From: Planobispora rosea
GTDB lineage: Bacteria; Actinomycetota; Actinomycetes; Streptosporangiales; Streptosporangiaceae
Assembly (NCBI RefSeq): GCF_014648175.1
Contig: NZ_BMQP01000027.1
Location: 44,110-108,109 of the forward strand
Reading direction: 5' to 3'
DNA: 64,000 nt
Shown: one piece after another, positions 42,437 to 50,521 of the stretch
Position numbering within the stretch: the stretch's first letter is position 1
Layout: every line of letters begins with the position of its first letter
Program-made: the position numbers and the translations under genes
The notes under the pieces: model-generated
What the model saw: only the letters and a program-made list of their open reading frames with translations
What the model was told of the DNA's origin: nothing
Database searches by the model: none

Positions 42437-43635
42437 CGGACGCCGTGACGGGGGCCGCGGCGGCGGGAGCCGCGCCGGGCGACGAGCGGCTGCGCCGCTG
42501 GCGGCTGGTGCTCGGCGGCGACGCCGACGGCACCGGGTGCGCGCTGGGCGGGACCGACGCGCAGATGGACGGCGCGCTGGCCGCGCTCTACAACTCCGGC
42601 GGCGAGGGCGGGTCCGCCGAGCGGAGCGCCGGGCTCGGAGCCTCCGCGCCGCGGGTCGCGCGCTGGCTGGGCGACATCCGCTCCTACTTCCCCTCGACCG
42701 TGGTCCAGGTGATGCAGAAGGACGCGGTCGAGCGGCTGAACCTGACCCGGCTGCTGCTGGAGCCGGAGATGCTGGAGGCGGTCGAGCCCGACGTGCACAT
42801 GGTCGGCACGCTCCTGTCGCTCAACCGGGTCATGCCCGACAAGGCACGCGAGTCGGCCCGCGCGCTGGTCCGCAAGGTCGTCGCCGAGCTGGAGCGACGG
42901 CTGACGCAGAAGACCAAGGCCGCGGTGACCGGCGCGCTCGACCGCGCGGCGCGCACCCACCGTCCCAAGCGGGTCGCCGACATCGACTGGGACCGTACGA
43001 TCCGCGCCAACCTCAAGAACTACCTGCCGGAGAAGAACACCGTGATCCCCTCGCGGCTGGTCGGGTACGGCAGGCGCCAGCGGGCGGTCCAGCGCGAGGT
43101 GGTGCTCTGCATCGACCAGAGCGGCTCGATGGCCGCCTCCGTGGTCTACTCCAGCGTCTTCGGCGCGGTGCTCGCCTCGATGCGCTCGCTGAAGACGTCG
43201 CTGGTGGTGTTCGACACCGCGGTCGTGGACCTCACCGACCAGCTCCACGACCCGGTCGAGCTGTTGTTCGGCACCCAGCTCGGCGGAGGCACCGACATCA
43301 ACCGGGCCATCGCCTACAGCCAGGGCCTCATCACCCGGCCCGGCGACTCCATCTTCGTCCTGATCAGCGATCTGTACGAGGGCGGGGTCCGCCAGGAGAT
43401 GCTCCGCAGGGTGGCCCAGATGACCGCCTCCGGGGTGCAGGTGATCGTGCTGCTGGCGCTGTCGGACGAGGGGGCGCCCTTCTACGACCGGGAGAACGCC
43501 GCCGCGCTGGCGGCGATGGGGGTTCCCGCCTTCGCGTGCACCCCCGATGCCTTCCCCGGCCTGATGGCCGCCGCGATCGAACGCCGCGACATCGGCCAGT
43601 GGGCCGAGCGCCACCTGGAGCGCCCGGCCGGTTGA
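42433..43635 (+). CDS. VWA domain protein (YehP-like)
   Basis: A 400-residue protein. The first half is helical and basic ('RRLTQKTKAAVTGALDRAARTHRPKRVADIDWDRTIRANLKNYLPEKN'). The second is a von Willebrand A domain with an intact MIDAS: 'VLCIDQSGSMAASVVYSS' (DxSxS), 'LGGGTDINRA' (Thr) and 'FVLISDLYEGG' (Asp). VWA proteins paired with MoxR ATPases bind the client through the metal site. It is the last gene, with GTG overlapping the DUF5682 stop and two strong hairpins after it. Confidence 0.92.
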   Translation: MTDAVTGAAAAGAAPGDERLRRWRLVLGGDADGTGCALGGTDAQMDGALAALYNSGGEGGSAERSAGLGASAPRVARWLGDIRSYFPSTVVQVMQKDAVERLNLTRLLLEPEMLEAVEPDVHMVGTLLSLNRVMPDKARESARALVRKVVAELERRLTQKTKAAVTGALDRAARTHRPKRVADIDWDRTIRANLKNYLPEKNTVIPSRLVGYGRRQRAVQREVVLCIDQSGSMAASVVYSSVFGAVLASMRSLKTSLVVFDTAVVDLTDQLHDPVELLFGTQLGGGTDINRAIAYSQGLITRPGDSIFVLISDLYEGGVRQEMLRRVAQMTASGVQVIVLLALSDEGAPFYDRENAAALAAMGVPAFACTPDAFPGLMAAAIERRDIGQWAERHLERPAG

Positions 43636-43640
43636 ACGGA

Positions 43641-43685
43641 CGGATCCGGCGAGGGCGGCACGGAGGCCCATCCTCGCCGGATCCG
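43641..43685. terminator. hairpin terminator 1 after the VWA gene
   Basis: CGGATCCGGCGAGG (43641-43654) pairs exactly with 43672-43685 (17-base loop), five bases after the stop. Confidence 0.7.
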
Positions 43686-43693
43686 GGACGCCG

Positions 43694-43734
43694 GGACCGC
43701 CCGGGTGGGGGGGACTCCTCCACCCGGGCGGTCC
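43694..43734. terminator. hairpin terminator 2 between convergent genes
   Basis: GGACCGCCCGGGTGG (43694-43708) pairs exactly with 43720-43734 (11-base loop). With the previous hairpin it insulates the five-gene operon from the convergent MFS gene. Confidence 0.7.
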
Positions 43735-43755
43735 GTACGGCGCGGTCCGAGCCGC

Positions 43756-45207
43756 TCAGTGGCCCGCGGCCTCCTCCTCCGGGCGGGCCCGGAGCGGGAG
43801 CAGGAAGGCGGCCAGGAATGTGACGGCGATCAGGCCTGAGGTGACCCAGATCGTCACCTCCATGGTGTCGGTGAAGGACCGGCCCCGCTCCAGCAGCCCG
43901 AAGAAGAGCGTGCCGATCGCGGCGGCGCCGAGCGCGGCGCCGAGCTGCTGGACCCCGGTGAGCACGCCGCTGGCCGAGCCCGACTCGTGCGGCTCCACCG
44001 CGGCGAGCACGATGTCGAAGAACGGAGCCATGATCATGCTCATGCCGGCGCCGGTGACGAGCAGGGCGGGGGCCAGCTGCCACGGCGTGACGCCGACCCC
44101 GGCCAGGCCGAGGGTGACGCCGACGCCGGCGACACCCGCGATCATCACGATCGCGCCGATGTGGATCAGCTTGCGGCCCGCCTTCCGGGGCAGTCCGGCG
44201 GCGTTGACCACGATGAAGCCGAGGACGGTGCCGACGGCGTTCGGCAGGTTCGCCAGCCCCGCCTTCAACGGGTCGTAGCCCAGGCCGATCTGGACGTAGA
44301 CACCGAAGACGAGCGAGAAGCCGATCATCGCGGTGAAGAAGACCAGACCGGTGATCAGACCGCCGCTGAAGGCGCGCTTGCGGAACAGAGTGGTCACCAG
44401 GAGCGGGTCCCCGCCCGTCCGCTGCTTGCGGCTCTGGTGCCGGGCCAGGAGGAGGAAGACCGCGATCGAGGCGGCCATCGAGGCGAAGGTCCAGGCGGGC
44501 CAGTCCAGCTCCCGGCCCTGGACCAGCGGGTAGATCAGCAGCAGGGAGGCGCCGGTGACGAGTCCCATGCCGGTCAGGTCCAGCCTGGAGGCGTGCGGGG
44601 AGCCGGACTCGGGCAGGAAGCGCAGCGCCCCGGCGATGGCCAGCAGCCCGATCGGCAGGTTGATCAGGAAGATCATGCGCCAGCCGGTGCCGAACAGGTC
44701 GGCGTCGACGAGCCAGCCCGCGAGCACCGGCCCGGCCACCGTGGACAGTCCCAGCACCGGGCCGAACGCGCCCATCGCCGCGGCCATCTCCTTCGGCGGG
44801 AACATCTCCTTGATCAGCCCGAGTCCCTGCGGGAGCATCACGGCGCCGAAGAGGCCCTGGACCACGCGGGCCGCGACCAGCGTCTCGGGCGAGAAGGCCA
44901 GTCCGCACAGCAGTGAGCCGAGGGTGAACCCGGCGGCGCCGACGAGGAACATGCGCCTGCGGCCGTAGAGGTCGCCGAGGCGCCCGCCGGTGATCAGGCC
45001 GACGGCCAGGGCCATGGTGTACGCGGCGCCGAGCCACTGGATCAGGCTCGACGATCCGCCCAGGTCGGCCAGGATGGTCGGCCCCGCGATGGTGGTGATC
45101 ATCGCGTCGACCAGGTCCATCACCTCGGCGGCGAGGATCACGAAGAGCGCCGGCCAGCGCCATCGGTACAGCTCGGCGGGGGCGCCGGTCGTGGCGGCGT
45201 GGGTCAT
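43756..45207 (-). CDS. MFS transporter, DHA2 family drug exporter
   Basis: A 483-residue transporter with about 14 helices. The start 'WPALFVILAAEVMDLVDAMITTIAGPTILADLG', loop 'GLITGGRLGDLYGRRRMFLVG' and antiporter motif 'GLFGAVMLPQGLGLIKEMFPPKE' are typical of EmrB/QacA-type exporters. It is divergent from a TetR gene, with an array of GAAC-N3-GTTC repeats between, so it is probably induced by the drug it exports. Confidence 0.92.
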   Translation of the reverse strand: MTHAATTGAPAELYRWRWPALFVILAAEVMDLVDAMITTIAGPTILADLGGSSSLIQWLGAAYTMALAVGLITGGRLGDLYGRRRMFLVGAAGFTLGSLLCGLAFSPETLVAARVVQGLFGAVMLPQGLGLIKEMFPPKEMAAAMGAFGPVLGLSTVAGPVLAGWLVDADLFGTGWRMIFLINLPIGLLAIAGALRFLPESGSPHASRLDLTGMGLVTGASLLLIYPLVQGRELDWPAWTFASMAASIAVFLLLARHQSRKQRTGGDPLLVTTLFRKRAFSGGLITGLVFFTAMIGFSLVFGVYVQIGLGYDPLKAGLANLPNAVGTVLGFIVVNAAGLPRKAGRKLIHIGAIVMIAGVAGVGVTLGLAGVGVTPWQLAPALLVTGAGMSMIMAPFFDIVLAAVEPHESGSASGVLTGVQQLGAALGAAAIGTLFFGLLERGRSFTDTMEVTIWVTSGLIAVTFLAAFLLPLRARPEEEAAGH

Positions 45208-45294
45208 GGGGGACTCCGTTCGGTTCGTGGGAGCGCGCGGGACCGCTGCGGGCGGATCCCGGGAGCGGGGAACAGGGGAGCGCGAGGCACTCTG

Positions 45295-45376
45295 ACGAAC
45301 ACTGTTCGTGCTCTACGAACAGTGTTGTATAGGCGAACGATGTTCGTGTCAAGTACGGTGTTCGCGGAACGTATGC
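45295..45376. promoter_or_regulatory. array of GAAC-N3-GTTC operator repeats
   Basis: ACGAACACTGTTCGT (45295-45309) is a palindrome. AACACTGTTCGT (45298-45309) also pairs exactly with ACGAACAGTGTT (45315-45326). CGAACGATGTTCG follows at 45334-45346, and looser copies are near 45366-45382. Three to four adjacent sites in the MFS-TetR gap suggest cooperative TetR binding. Confidence 0.75.
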
Positions 45377-45433
45377 CGTTCGTGGTCGGTACGGTGTTCG
45401 CGAGGGGAATCCGGGGTGGGATACCATCCCGGC

Positions 45434-46195
45434 ATGGCCGACATCCCCGCTCCGCCCTGGCGCAAGGCGCGTAAGAGCAGTCCTCCGCGTACCGTCCTGA
45501 GCAGGGATCTCATCGTCTCCGCCGGCCTGCGGATCGTCGACGCCGAAGGGGTCGACGCGCTGAGCATGCGCCGGGTCGCCCAGGAGCTCGGCACCGGGCC
45601 CGCCTCCCTCTACGCCCACGTGGAGAACAAGGAGGAACTGCTCGACCTGATCTACGACGAGGTGATGGGCGAGATCCGGGTCCCCGAACCGGAGCCGGGA
45701 CGCTGGCTGGAGCAGATCAGGGAGGTGGTCCTGGAGGCGACCCGGGTGTTCGGCGCCCACGCCGACATCGCCAGGGTCGGCCTCGCCAACATCCCGACCA
45801 CCCCCAACGCGCTGCGGATCGCCGAGAGCCAGCTGCGCATCATGATCGCCGGAGGGGTGCCGCCGAAGATCGCGTCCTTGATGGTCGACCGGCTCGCCCT
45901 GTACGTCTGCGCCGACGCCTTCGAGGGCTCGCTCTACTACCTCCGGCAGCGGGGCAGCGGCAAGGAACTGGAGGAGTTCCTGGAGGAGGTCTTCGGGCAG
46001 ATCGGGGATTTCTACCGCGCCCTGCCCGCCGACCGCTTCCCCACCCTCGTCGCCCACGTGGACGATCTGGTGGCGGCGGACGACCGGGAGCGGTTCGAGT
46101 TCGGCCTCGACCTGATGCTGCGCGGCCTGGCGTCCTACGCCGCCGAGGCGGGCTCCGCGCCTCCGGTTTCCGGAAGTCCTACGTCGAAGGACTGA
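45434..46195 (+). CDS. TetR family transcriptional regulator
   Basis: A 253-residue TetR protein of the TetR_C_1 class. The basic start 'PPWRKARKSSPPRTVLSRDLIVSAGLRIVDAEGVDALSMRRVAQELGTGPASLYAHVENKEELLDLIYDEVM' holds the HTH. The end 'RFEFGLDLMLRGLASY' matches tetracycline-repressor-like C-termini. ATG 45434 is fixed by TACCAT six bases upstream. It is divergent from the DHA2 exporter and most likely its repressor through the repeat array. Confidence 0.93.
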   Translation: MADIPAPPWRKARKSSPPRTVLSRDLIVSAGLRIVDAEGVDALSMRRVAQELGTGPASLYAHVENKEELLDLIYDEVMGEIRVPEPEPGRWLEQIREVVLEATRVFGAHADIARVGLANIPTTPNALRIAESQLRIMIAGGVPPKIASLMVDRLALYVCADAFEGSLYYLRQRGSGKELEEFLEEVFGQIGDFYRALPADRFPTLVAHVDDLVAADDRERFEFGLDLMLRGLASYAAEAGSAPPVSGSPTSKD

Positions 46196-46243
46196 TCCAC
46201 GGGACCGATGCGCCCGCCGGGGCGGCGGCCGTACGGTCCGATC

Positions 46244-47662
46244 ATGACGACGACGCTGGAAACCCCCACGGGGACAGGAACAGGGATATTCACCAGGCAC
46301 CACCGCGCGCTGATGGTCGGCGTGCTCGCCCTGGTCGTGCTGGTGGCCTTCGAGTCGCTCGCGGTCGCGACCGCGATGCCGATGGTGGGGCGCGATCTGG
46401 ACGGACTGGGCCTGTACGCGCTGGCCTTCAGCGGATCGATGGCCGCCGGGATGATCGCGACCGTGCTGGGCGGGCGCTGGGGCGACCTGCGGGGGCCGGT
46501 CGCCCCCCTCTGGGCGGGGCTGGCCGCCTTCGTGGCGGGACTCGTGATCAGCGGGACCGCGCCCGGGATGGACGTGTTCCTGGCCGGCCGGTTCGTGCAG
46601 GGCTTCGGCGGCGGGGTGTTCCAGGTCGCGCTGTACGTGCTGGTCTCGCGCGTCTACCCGGCCGCCCTGCACCCCAAGGTGTTCGGCGCGCTCGCCGCGG
46701 CGTGGGTAGTCCCGTCCATGGTCGGGCCGGTGATCGCGGGCTCGGTGGCGGTGCACCTCGGCTGGCGCTGGGTCTTCCTGGGCGTGCCGCTGCTGGTGGC
46801 GCCCGCGGCCCTGCTGCTCTGGCGCGGTCTCGCCTCCGCGCCCATGGAGAACCCGGCCGAACCGGCCACCCGCACGCCGATCGCCCGCAGGTTCGGCTGG
46901 GCGGTGCTGACGGCCGCCGGTGCGGCGCTCACGCAGTCCGGCGCGCAGTCCGGCGGGACGCACTCCGCTGAGGCGGCTGGGACGGCTGGGGCGGCGTCCG
47001 GCGCGATGGGGCCGGGCACCGGGATCGCGGTGCTCGCGGCGGGCCTGGTCCTGCTGGCCGTGTCCCTGCCCCGGTTGCTCCCGCCCGGGACCCTGCGCGG
47101 CGGGCGCGGGCTGCCCTCGGTGATCGCGCTGCGCGGGATCGTGGCCGGCACGTTCCTCGGCGGCGAGGTGTACCTGCCGCTCATGCTCCACGCCGAGCGG
47201 GGCCTCTCGCTCACCCAGGCCGGGGCCGTCCTCACCGGCGGCGCGCTGGCCTGGTCGCTGGGCTCGTGGATCGTCGGGCGCAAGACCTACGACCGGACCC
47301 TGATCCTGAGCGTCGGCCCGCTGGTGATGGCCGCGGGACTGCTGCTGATGGCCCTGTCCGTGCTCGACTCCGCCCCGGTGGCCCTGGCCTTCGCCGGTGA
47401 GGCCCTGTCCGGGTTCGGCATCGGGATCGTGTACCCGACGTTGTCGGTGCTCGTCCTGGAGCTGTCCGCACCCGGCGAGGAGGGGGAGAACAGCGCCTCG
47501 ATGGGCGTGGGGGAGTCGGTCTTCACCGTGATGACGGTCGCCGCGGTGGGGGCGATCGTCGCGGGACTGGGCGCCACCGGCTCCGTCTACCTGGCGGGAT
47601 TCGCGCTGATAGCCCTGGTGGCGCTCACCGGAACGCTGGTAGCGCGCAGAGCCGTCCCCTGA
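46244..47662 (+). CDS. MFS transporter, 14-TMS type
   Basis: A 472-residue membrane protein with 12-14 helices: 'ALMVGVLALVVLVAFESLAVATAMPMVGRDLDG' and 'FSGSMAAGMIATVLGGRWGDLRGPVAPLW' (degenerate loop 2-3 motif), with a long Ala/Gly-rich cytoplasmic loop near residues 225-265. TACGGT six bases before ATG 46244 supports this start over the one at 46208. It follows the TetR gene in the same direction but appears to have its own promoter. Substrate unknown. Confidence 0.87.
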   Translation: MTTTLETPTGTGTGIFTRHHRALMVGVLALVVLVAFESLAVATAMPMVGRDLDGLGLYALAFSGSMAAGMIATVLGGRWGDLRGPVAPLWAGLAAFVAGLVISGTAPGMDVFLAGRFVQGFGGGVFQVALYVLVSRVYPAALHPKVFGALAAAWVVPSMVGPVIAGSVAVHLGWRWVFLGVPLLVAPAALLLWRGLASAPMENPAEPATRTPIARRFGWAVLTAAGAALTQSGAQSGGTHSAEAAGTAGAASGAMGPGTGIAVLAAGLVLLAVSLPRLLPPGTLRGGRGLPSVIALRGIVAGTFLGGEVYLPLMLHAERGLSLTQAGAVLTGGALAWSLGSWIVGRKTYDRTLILSVGPLVMAAGLLLMALSVLDSAPVALAFAGEALSGFGIGIVYPTLSVLVLELSAPGEEGENSASMGVGESVFTVMTVAAVGAIVAGLGATGSVYLAGFALIALVALTGTLVARRAVP

Positions 47663-47767
47663 TCGCCGTGGCACGATGGAAGAACGCGTCCCTCATTCGT
47701 GTTGAGGGGATGGTCCCGCCTCCGGCGGGATTCGCGTTCTCCAGGGGTGAGAGATCAAGGGGAGTTC

Positions 47768-48781
47768 ATGCCGCGTGTGTGCGGGCTCGAGGTGTTCCGG
47801 CTGGTCCTGCCGTACGGCAGGCGACCGGAGAGCATCCTCGTCAGGCTCACCGACTACGGGGGCATGACCGGCTGGGGCGAGGTGGTCGACTCCGACCCCA
47901 AGACGTGGTCGATCCTGCAGGAGCGGCTCGCTCCCGCGCTGATCGGCGTCGACTGGGAGCACCCCGACGAGCTGGGCGTGGTCCCCGGCGGCTCGGCCGC
48001 CGACATGGCCTGCTGGGATCTGTGGGCCCGGATGCGGGGCGTCCCGCTGGCCCACGCCCTCGGCGGCAGCCGCACGTCGCTGATGGCCACGGTGCGCATC
48101 GGCGCCGAGCGCAACCTGGACAGCCTCATCGCCCGGGTGAACCGGCACGTCTGCGCGGGATACGCGCACATCACCATGGACGTGCACCCCGGCTGGGACG
48201 TCGAGCCGCTGCGCGCCGTGCGCATGGCCTACCCGGCCCTGGGCATCGGCCTGGACGCCCGCGGCGCCTACACCGACGTCGAGGCCCTGGAGGCGCTGGA
48301 CGCCTACACCCCCTCCATGATCGAGCGGCCGTTCACCGGCCCCGGCGGCCTGGCCGACCACGCCGACCTGCAGGAGCGGGTCGCCGCCCCGGTCCTGCTG
48401 GAGGTGGGTTCGGCGGTGGAGCTGACGGAGGCGGTCGCCGCGGGAGCGGGCCGGGCGCTGCTGATGCGCCCGGCCGCGCTGGGATCGTTGCGCGAGGTAC
48501 GGCGGGTGCACGACATCGCGGCGGCGGCGGGCTGGGAGATCGCCTGCGCCGGGGGGCAGGGCACCGGCCTGGCCAGGGCGGCCACCGTCGCCGCCGCCAG
48601 CCTGCCCGGGTGCGCCCTCCCGTGCGACGTGGCCGAGCCGCCGCGCAGCGCGCAGATCGTCACCCCGCCGGTGGGCGTCGACGGCGGGGTCGTGGCGGTC
48701 CCGCTCACCCAGCCGGGCCTCGGTCACGGGATCGACGAGGACCAGGTGCGCCGCCTGGCCAAGGAGTCCCACCGCGCGTAG
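47768..48781 (+). CDS. enolase-superfamily protein lacking the catalytic lysines
   Basis: A 337-residue protein that aligns along its length with MenC/N-acylamino-acid-racemase enzymes. The capping domain is N-terminal ('LVLPYGRRPESILVRLTDYGGMTGWGEVV'), then the barrel. Expected K-x-K at the second strand is 'HITMDV'. The first metal Asp is kept (LDARGAY), the second Glu is kept (MIERPF), the third ligand D-E-S is 'LEVGS', and the opposite catalytic Lys is replaced in 'LLMRPAALGSL'. Both acid/base lysines are thus gone, so it cannot do the normal reaction by the known mechanism. An AGGGGAG site precedes ATG 47768. No menaquinone genes lie nearby. Confidence 0.82.
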   Translation: MPRVCGLEVFRLVLPYGRRPESILVRLTDYGGMTGWGEVVDSDPKTWSILQERLAPALIGVDWEHPDELGVVPGGSAADMACWDLWARMRGVPLAHALGGSRTSLMATVRIGAERNLDSLIARVNRHVCAGYAHITMDVHPGWDVEPLRAVRMAYPALGIGLDARGAYTDVEALEALDAYTPSMIERPFTGPGGLADHADLQERVAAPVLLEVGSAVELTEAVAAGAGRALLMRPAALGSLREVRRVHDIAAAAGWEIACAGGQGTGLARAATVAAASLPGCALPCDVAEPPRSAQIVTPPVGVDGGVVAVPLTQPGLGHGIDEDQVRRLAKESHRA

Positions 48782-48848
48782 GCGGGGCCAGGTCGAACCG
48801 TTGACCTCCTCCTTACCATGGAGACGGTGCCACCGCGCGTAGGCGGGG
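48769..48848. repeat. 19-bp direct repeat around convergent gene ends
   Basis: CCACCGCGCGTAGGCGGGG occurs at 48769-48787 (containing the stop codon of the enolase-like gene) and again at 48830-48848, just before the stop of the opposing LCP gene. The 61-base step suggests a small local duplication. Confidence 0.75.
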
Positions 48849-50324
48849 TCAGCCGCAGCCCTCGGTGATGCCCTTGGGCTTGGCGGGGTCGGCCGGCTTG
48901 GCCGTGGGCTGTCCCGGCTTCACCTCGGCCCGCGCCGTCACGGTGGCGGACGGGATGGCGGACGGGGTGGCGGCCACGGTGGCGGAGGGCCCGGGGGTGG
49001 CGGCCACGAGAGGGGGCGTGACGACCGAGTCGCGGATGGCCTTGACGGTGATCGCGCGGATCTTGGTCCAGTCGGGGTAGCCGGTGTTGATCAGCGGCGG
49101 CACGAACTGCACGCTGGTGACCCGGGCGTTCTTGACCTTCAGGGCCAGTGGCACCAGGTGCTCCAGCATCGGGCGCGGGATGTCGGTCCTGATCAGCTCC
49201 TTGGTCGCCAGCGCGACCCGGTTGAACCGGGACAGCACGGTCGCCGGGTCGGCCTGGGCGAGCAGCGCGCCCAGCACGCAGCGCTGGCGGCGCATCCGGG
49301 TGTAGTCGTCGCTGTTGGTGCGCGAACGGGCGAACCACATCGCGTCGGCGCCGCCGAGCCTGCGGGTGCCCGCTCTGACGAGGCCCTCGTTGTACTTGCC
49401 GAAGACCACGTCCTCCGGCACCGTGATGGTCACGCCGCCGATGGCGTCGATGAGCCGGGCGAAGCCCCACATGTTGACCAGGGCGTACCAGTCGATCTCC
49501 AGGCCGAGGGTGTAGCCGACGGCGTCGATCAGCGCGTGGGCGCCCTGCCCCTTCCTGCCTCCGAAGATCTCCGGGTGCGCGTCGGCGTACTCCCAGACCC
49601 CGAACAGCAGGTCGTCGCGTCCGCCGCCCGGCCCCACGGGGAGCCGGAAGCCGTCGGGGAAACGCTCGGCCATCGGCGTCCCCGGCGTGAACCGTACGTT
49701 CTCGAGGTTGCGCGGCAGGCTGAGCAGGACGGTGTTGCCGGTTCTGACGTCGATGCTGGCCACGTTGATGCTGTCGGTCCGGATGCCGGGCCGGTGGTCG
49801 TCGGCGTCCCCGCCGAGCAGCAGGATGTTCACCCGACTCCGGCCCGCCCACGGGTCCTGCCGGCGTTCGGTGGGCAGCGGCGTGGGCGGGGCGACGAAGA
49901 CGTTGTCGAGCGCGGTCTGGGAGACCGCGGCGTACTGCCCGACCAGGCCGAACGGTAACAGCACCGCCACCGCGAGCACGCCCGCGACGATTCCGGCCAC
50001 GGTCTGACCCGCCCGGGGGAGCGTGCCGGGGCCGAGCACGGTGAAGGAGTGCACGACCAGGGTGAACCAGGCGACTCCGAGCATGAGGGAGACGACGGTG
50101 AGGATGGTCAGCCCGGAGGAGGCCACCAGCCGCCCGGCCAGGTCGCCGAGGTCGGAGGTGAGCCCGATCCAGAGCAGGGCGAGCAGGGCGGCGGTGTGGA
50201 TCGACAGCAGGGTCAGGCCGGTACGGCGCCAGCCGGCTCGCAGGTGGGCGGCCCCGGGGGCGACGGCGGACAGCGCCGTCCATCCGATGACCGCACCGAC
50301 GCTGGGTGGCTGTGAGCTGTCCAC
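48849..50324 (-). CDS. LytR-CpsA-Psr (LCP) family cell-wall ligase
   Basis: A 491-residue membrane-bound protein. Four hydrophobic segments precede the LCP domain, more than the single anchor of simple family members. Domain landmarks are 'RVNILLLGGDADDHRPGIRTDSINVASIDVRTGNTVLLSLPRNLENV' (the D-S and the R-N pyrophosphate-binding arginine), 'DWYALVNMWGFARLIDAIGGVTITVPEDV', 'WFARSRTNSDDYTRMRRQRCVL' and the C-terminal Pro/Thr/Ala tail (about 440-491), likely at the cell surface. LCP enzymes attach teichoic acids or other glycopolymers to peptidoglycan. GTG 50324 is preferred, with ATG 50408 in frame in an AT-rich region that looks like the promoter. Confidence 0.88.
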   Translation of the reverse strand: MDSSQPPSVGAVIGWTALSAVAPGAAHLRAGWRRTGLTLLSIHTAALLALLWIGLTSDLGDLAGRLVASSGLTILTVVSLMLGVAWFTLVVHSFTVLGPGTLPRAGQTVAGIVAGVLAVAVLLPFGLVGQYAAVSQTALDNVFVAPPTPLPTERRQDPWAGRSRVNILLLGGDADDHRPGIRTDSINVASIDVRTGNTVLLSLPRNLENVRFTPGTPMAERFPDGFRLPVGPGGGRDDLLFGVWEYADAHPEIFGGRKGQGAHALIDAVGYTLGLEIDWYALVNMWGFARLIDAIGGVTITVPEDVVFGKYNEGLVRAGTRRLGGADAMWFARSRTNSDDYTRMRRQRCVLGALLAQADPATVLSRFNRVALATKELIRTDIPRPMLEHLVPLALKVKNARVTSVQFVPPLINTGYPDWTKIRAITVKAIRDSVVTPPLVAATPGPSATVAATPSAIPSATVTARAEVKPGQPTAKPADPAKPKGITEGCG

Positions 50325-50521
50325 CTGATCCCCGTTTCCTCCGCTTGTGGGCTCTTCATACCCACTCGTGCGCCGTAGGGGGAGATGATAGGTAAATCGT
50401 CGGGACATCTAGCGACATGTGAGTTAACGGGATGGAAAGCCCTTCTGATCAGTTCTGTATCCGGAGGGAGCCCGCAAGGCCGGTGCCCGGTCCGCAGCCG
50501 GTACTGGAATAAGATTCGGTC

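Noticed and set aside
36228..43635. The five-gene operon as magnesium/cobalt chelatase or methanol-dehydrogenase (MoxR) machinery
   Set aside because: No chelatase, CoxE or dehydrogenase genes are present; the SWIM, DUF5691 and DUF5682 partners point to the yeh-type set instead.
43364..47674. A 1436-codon open frame on the minus strand
   Set aside because: It runs antisense or out of frame through MFS, TetR and VWA genes and has the Arg/Pro/Gly composition of a high-GC shadow.
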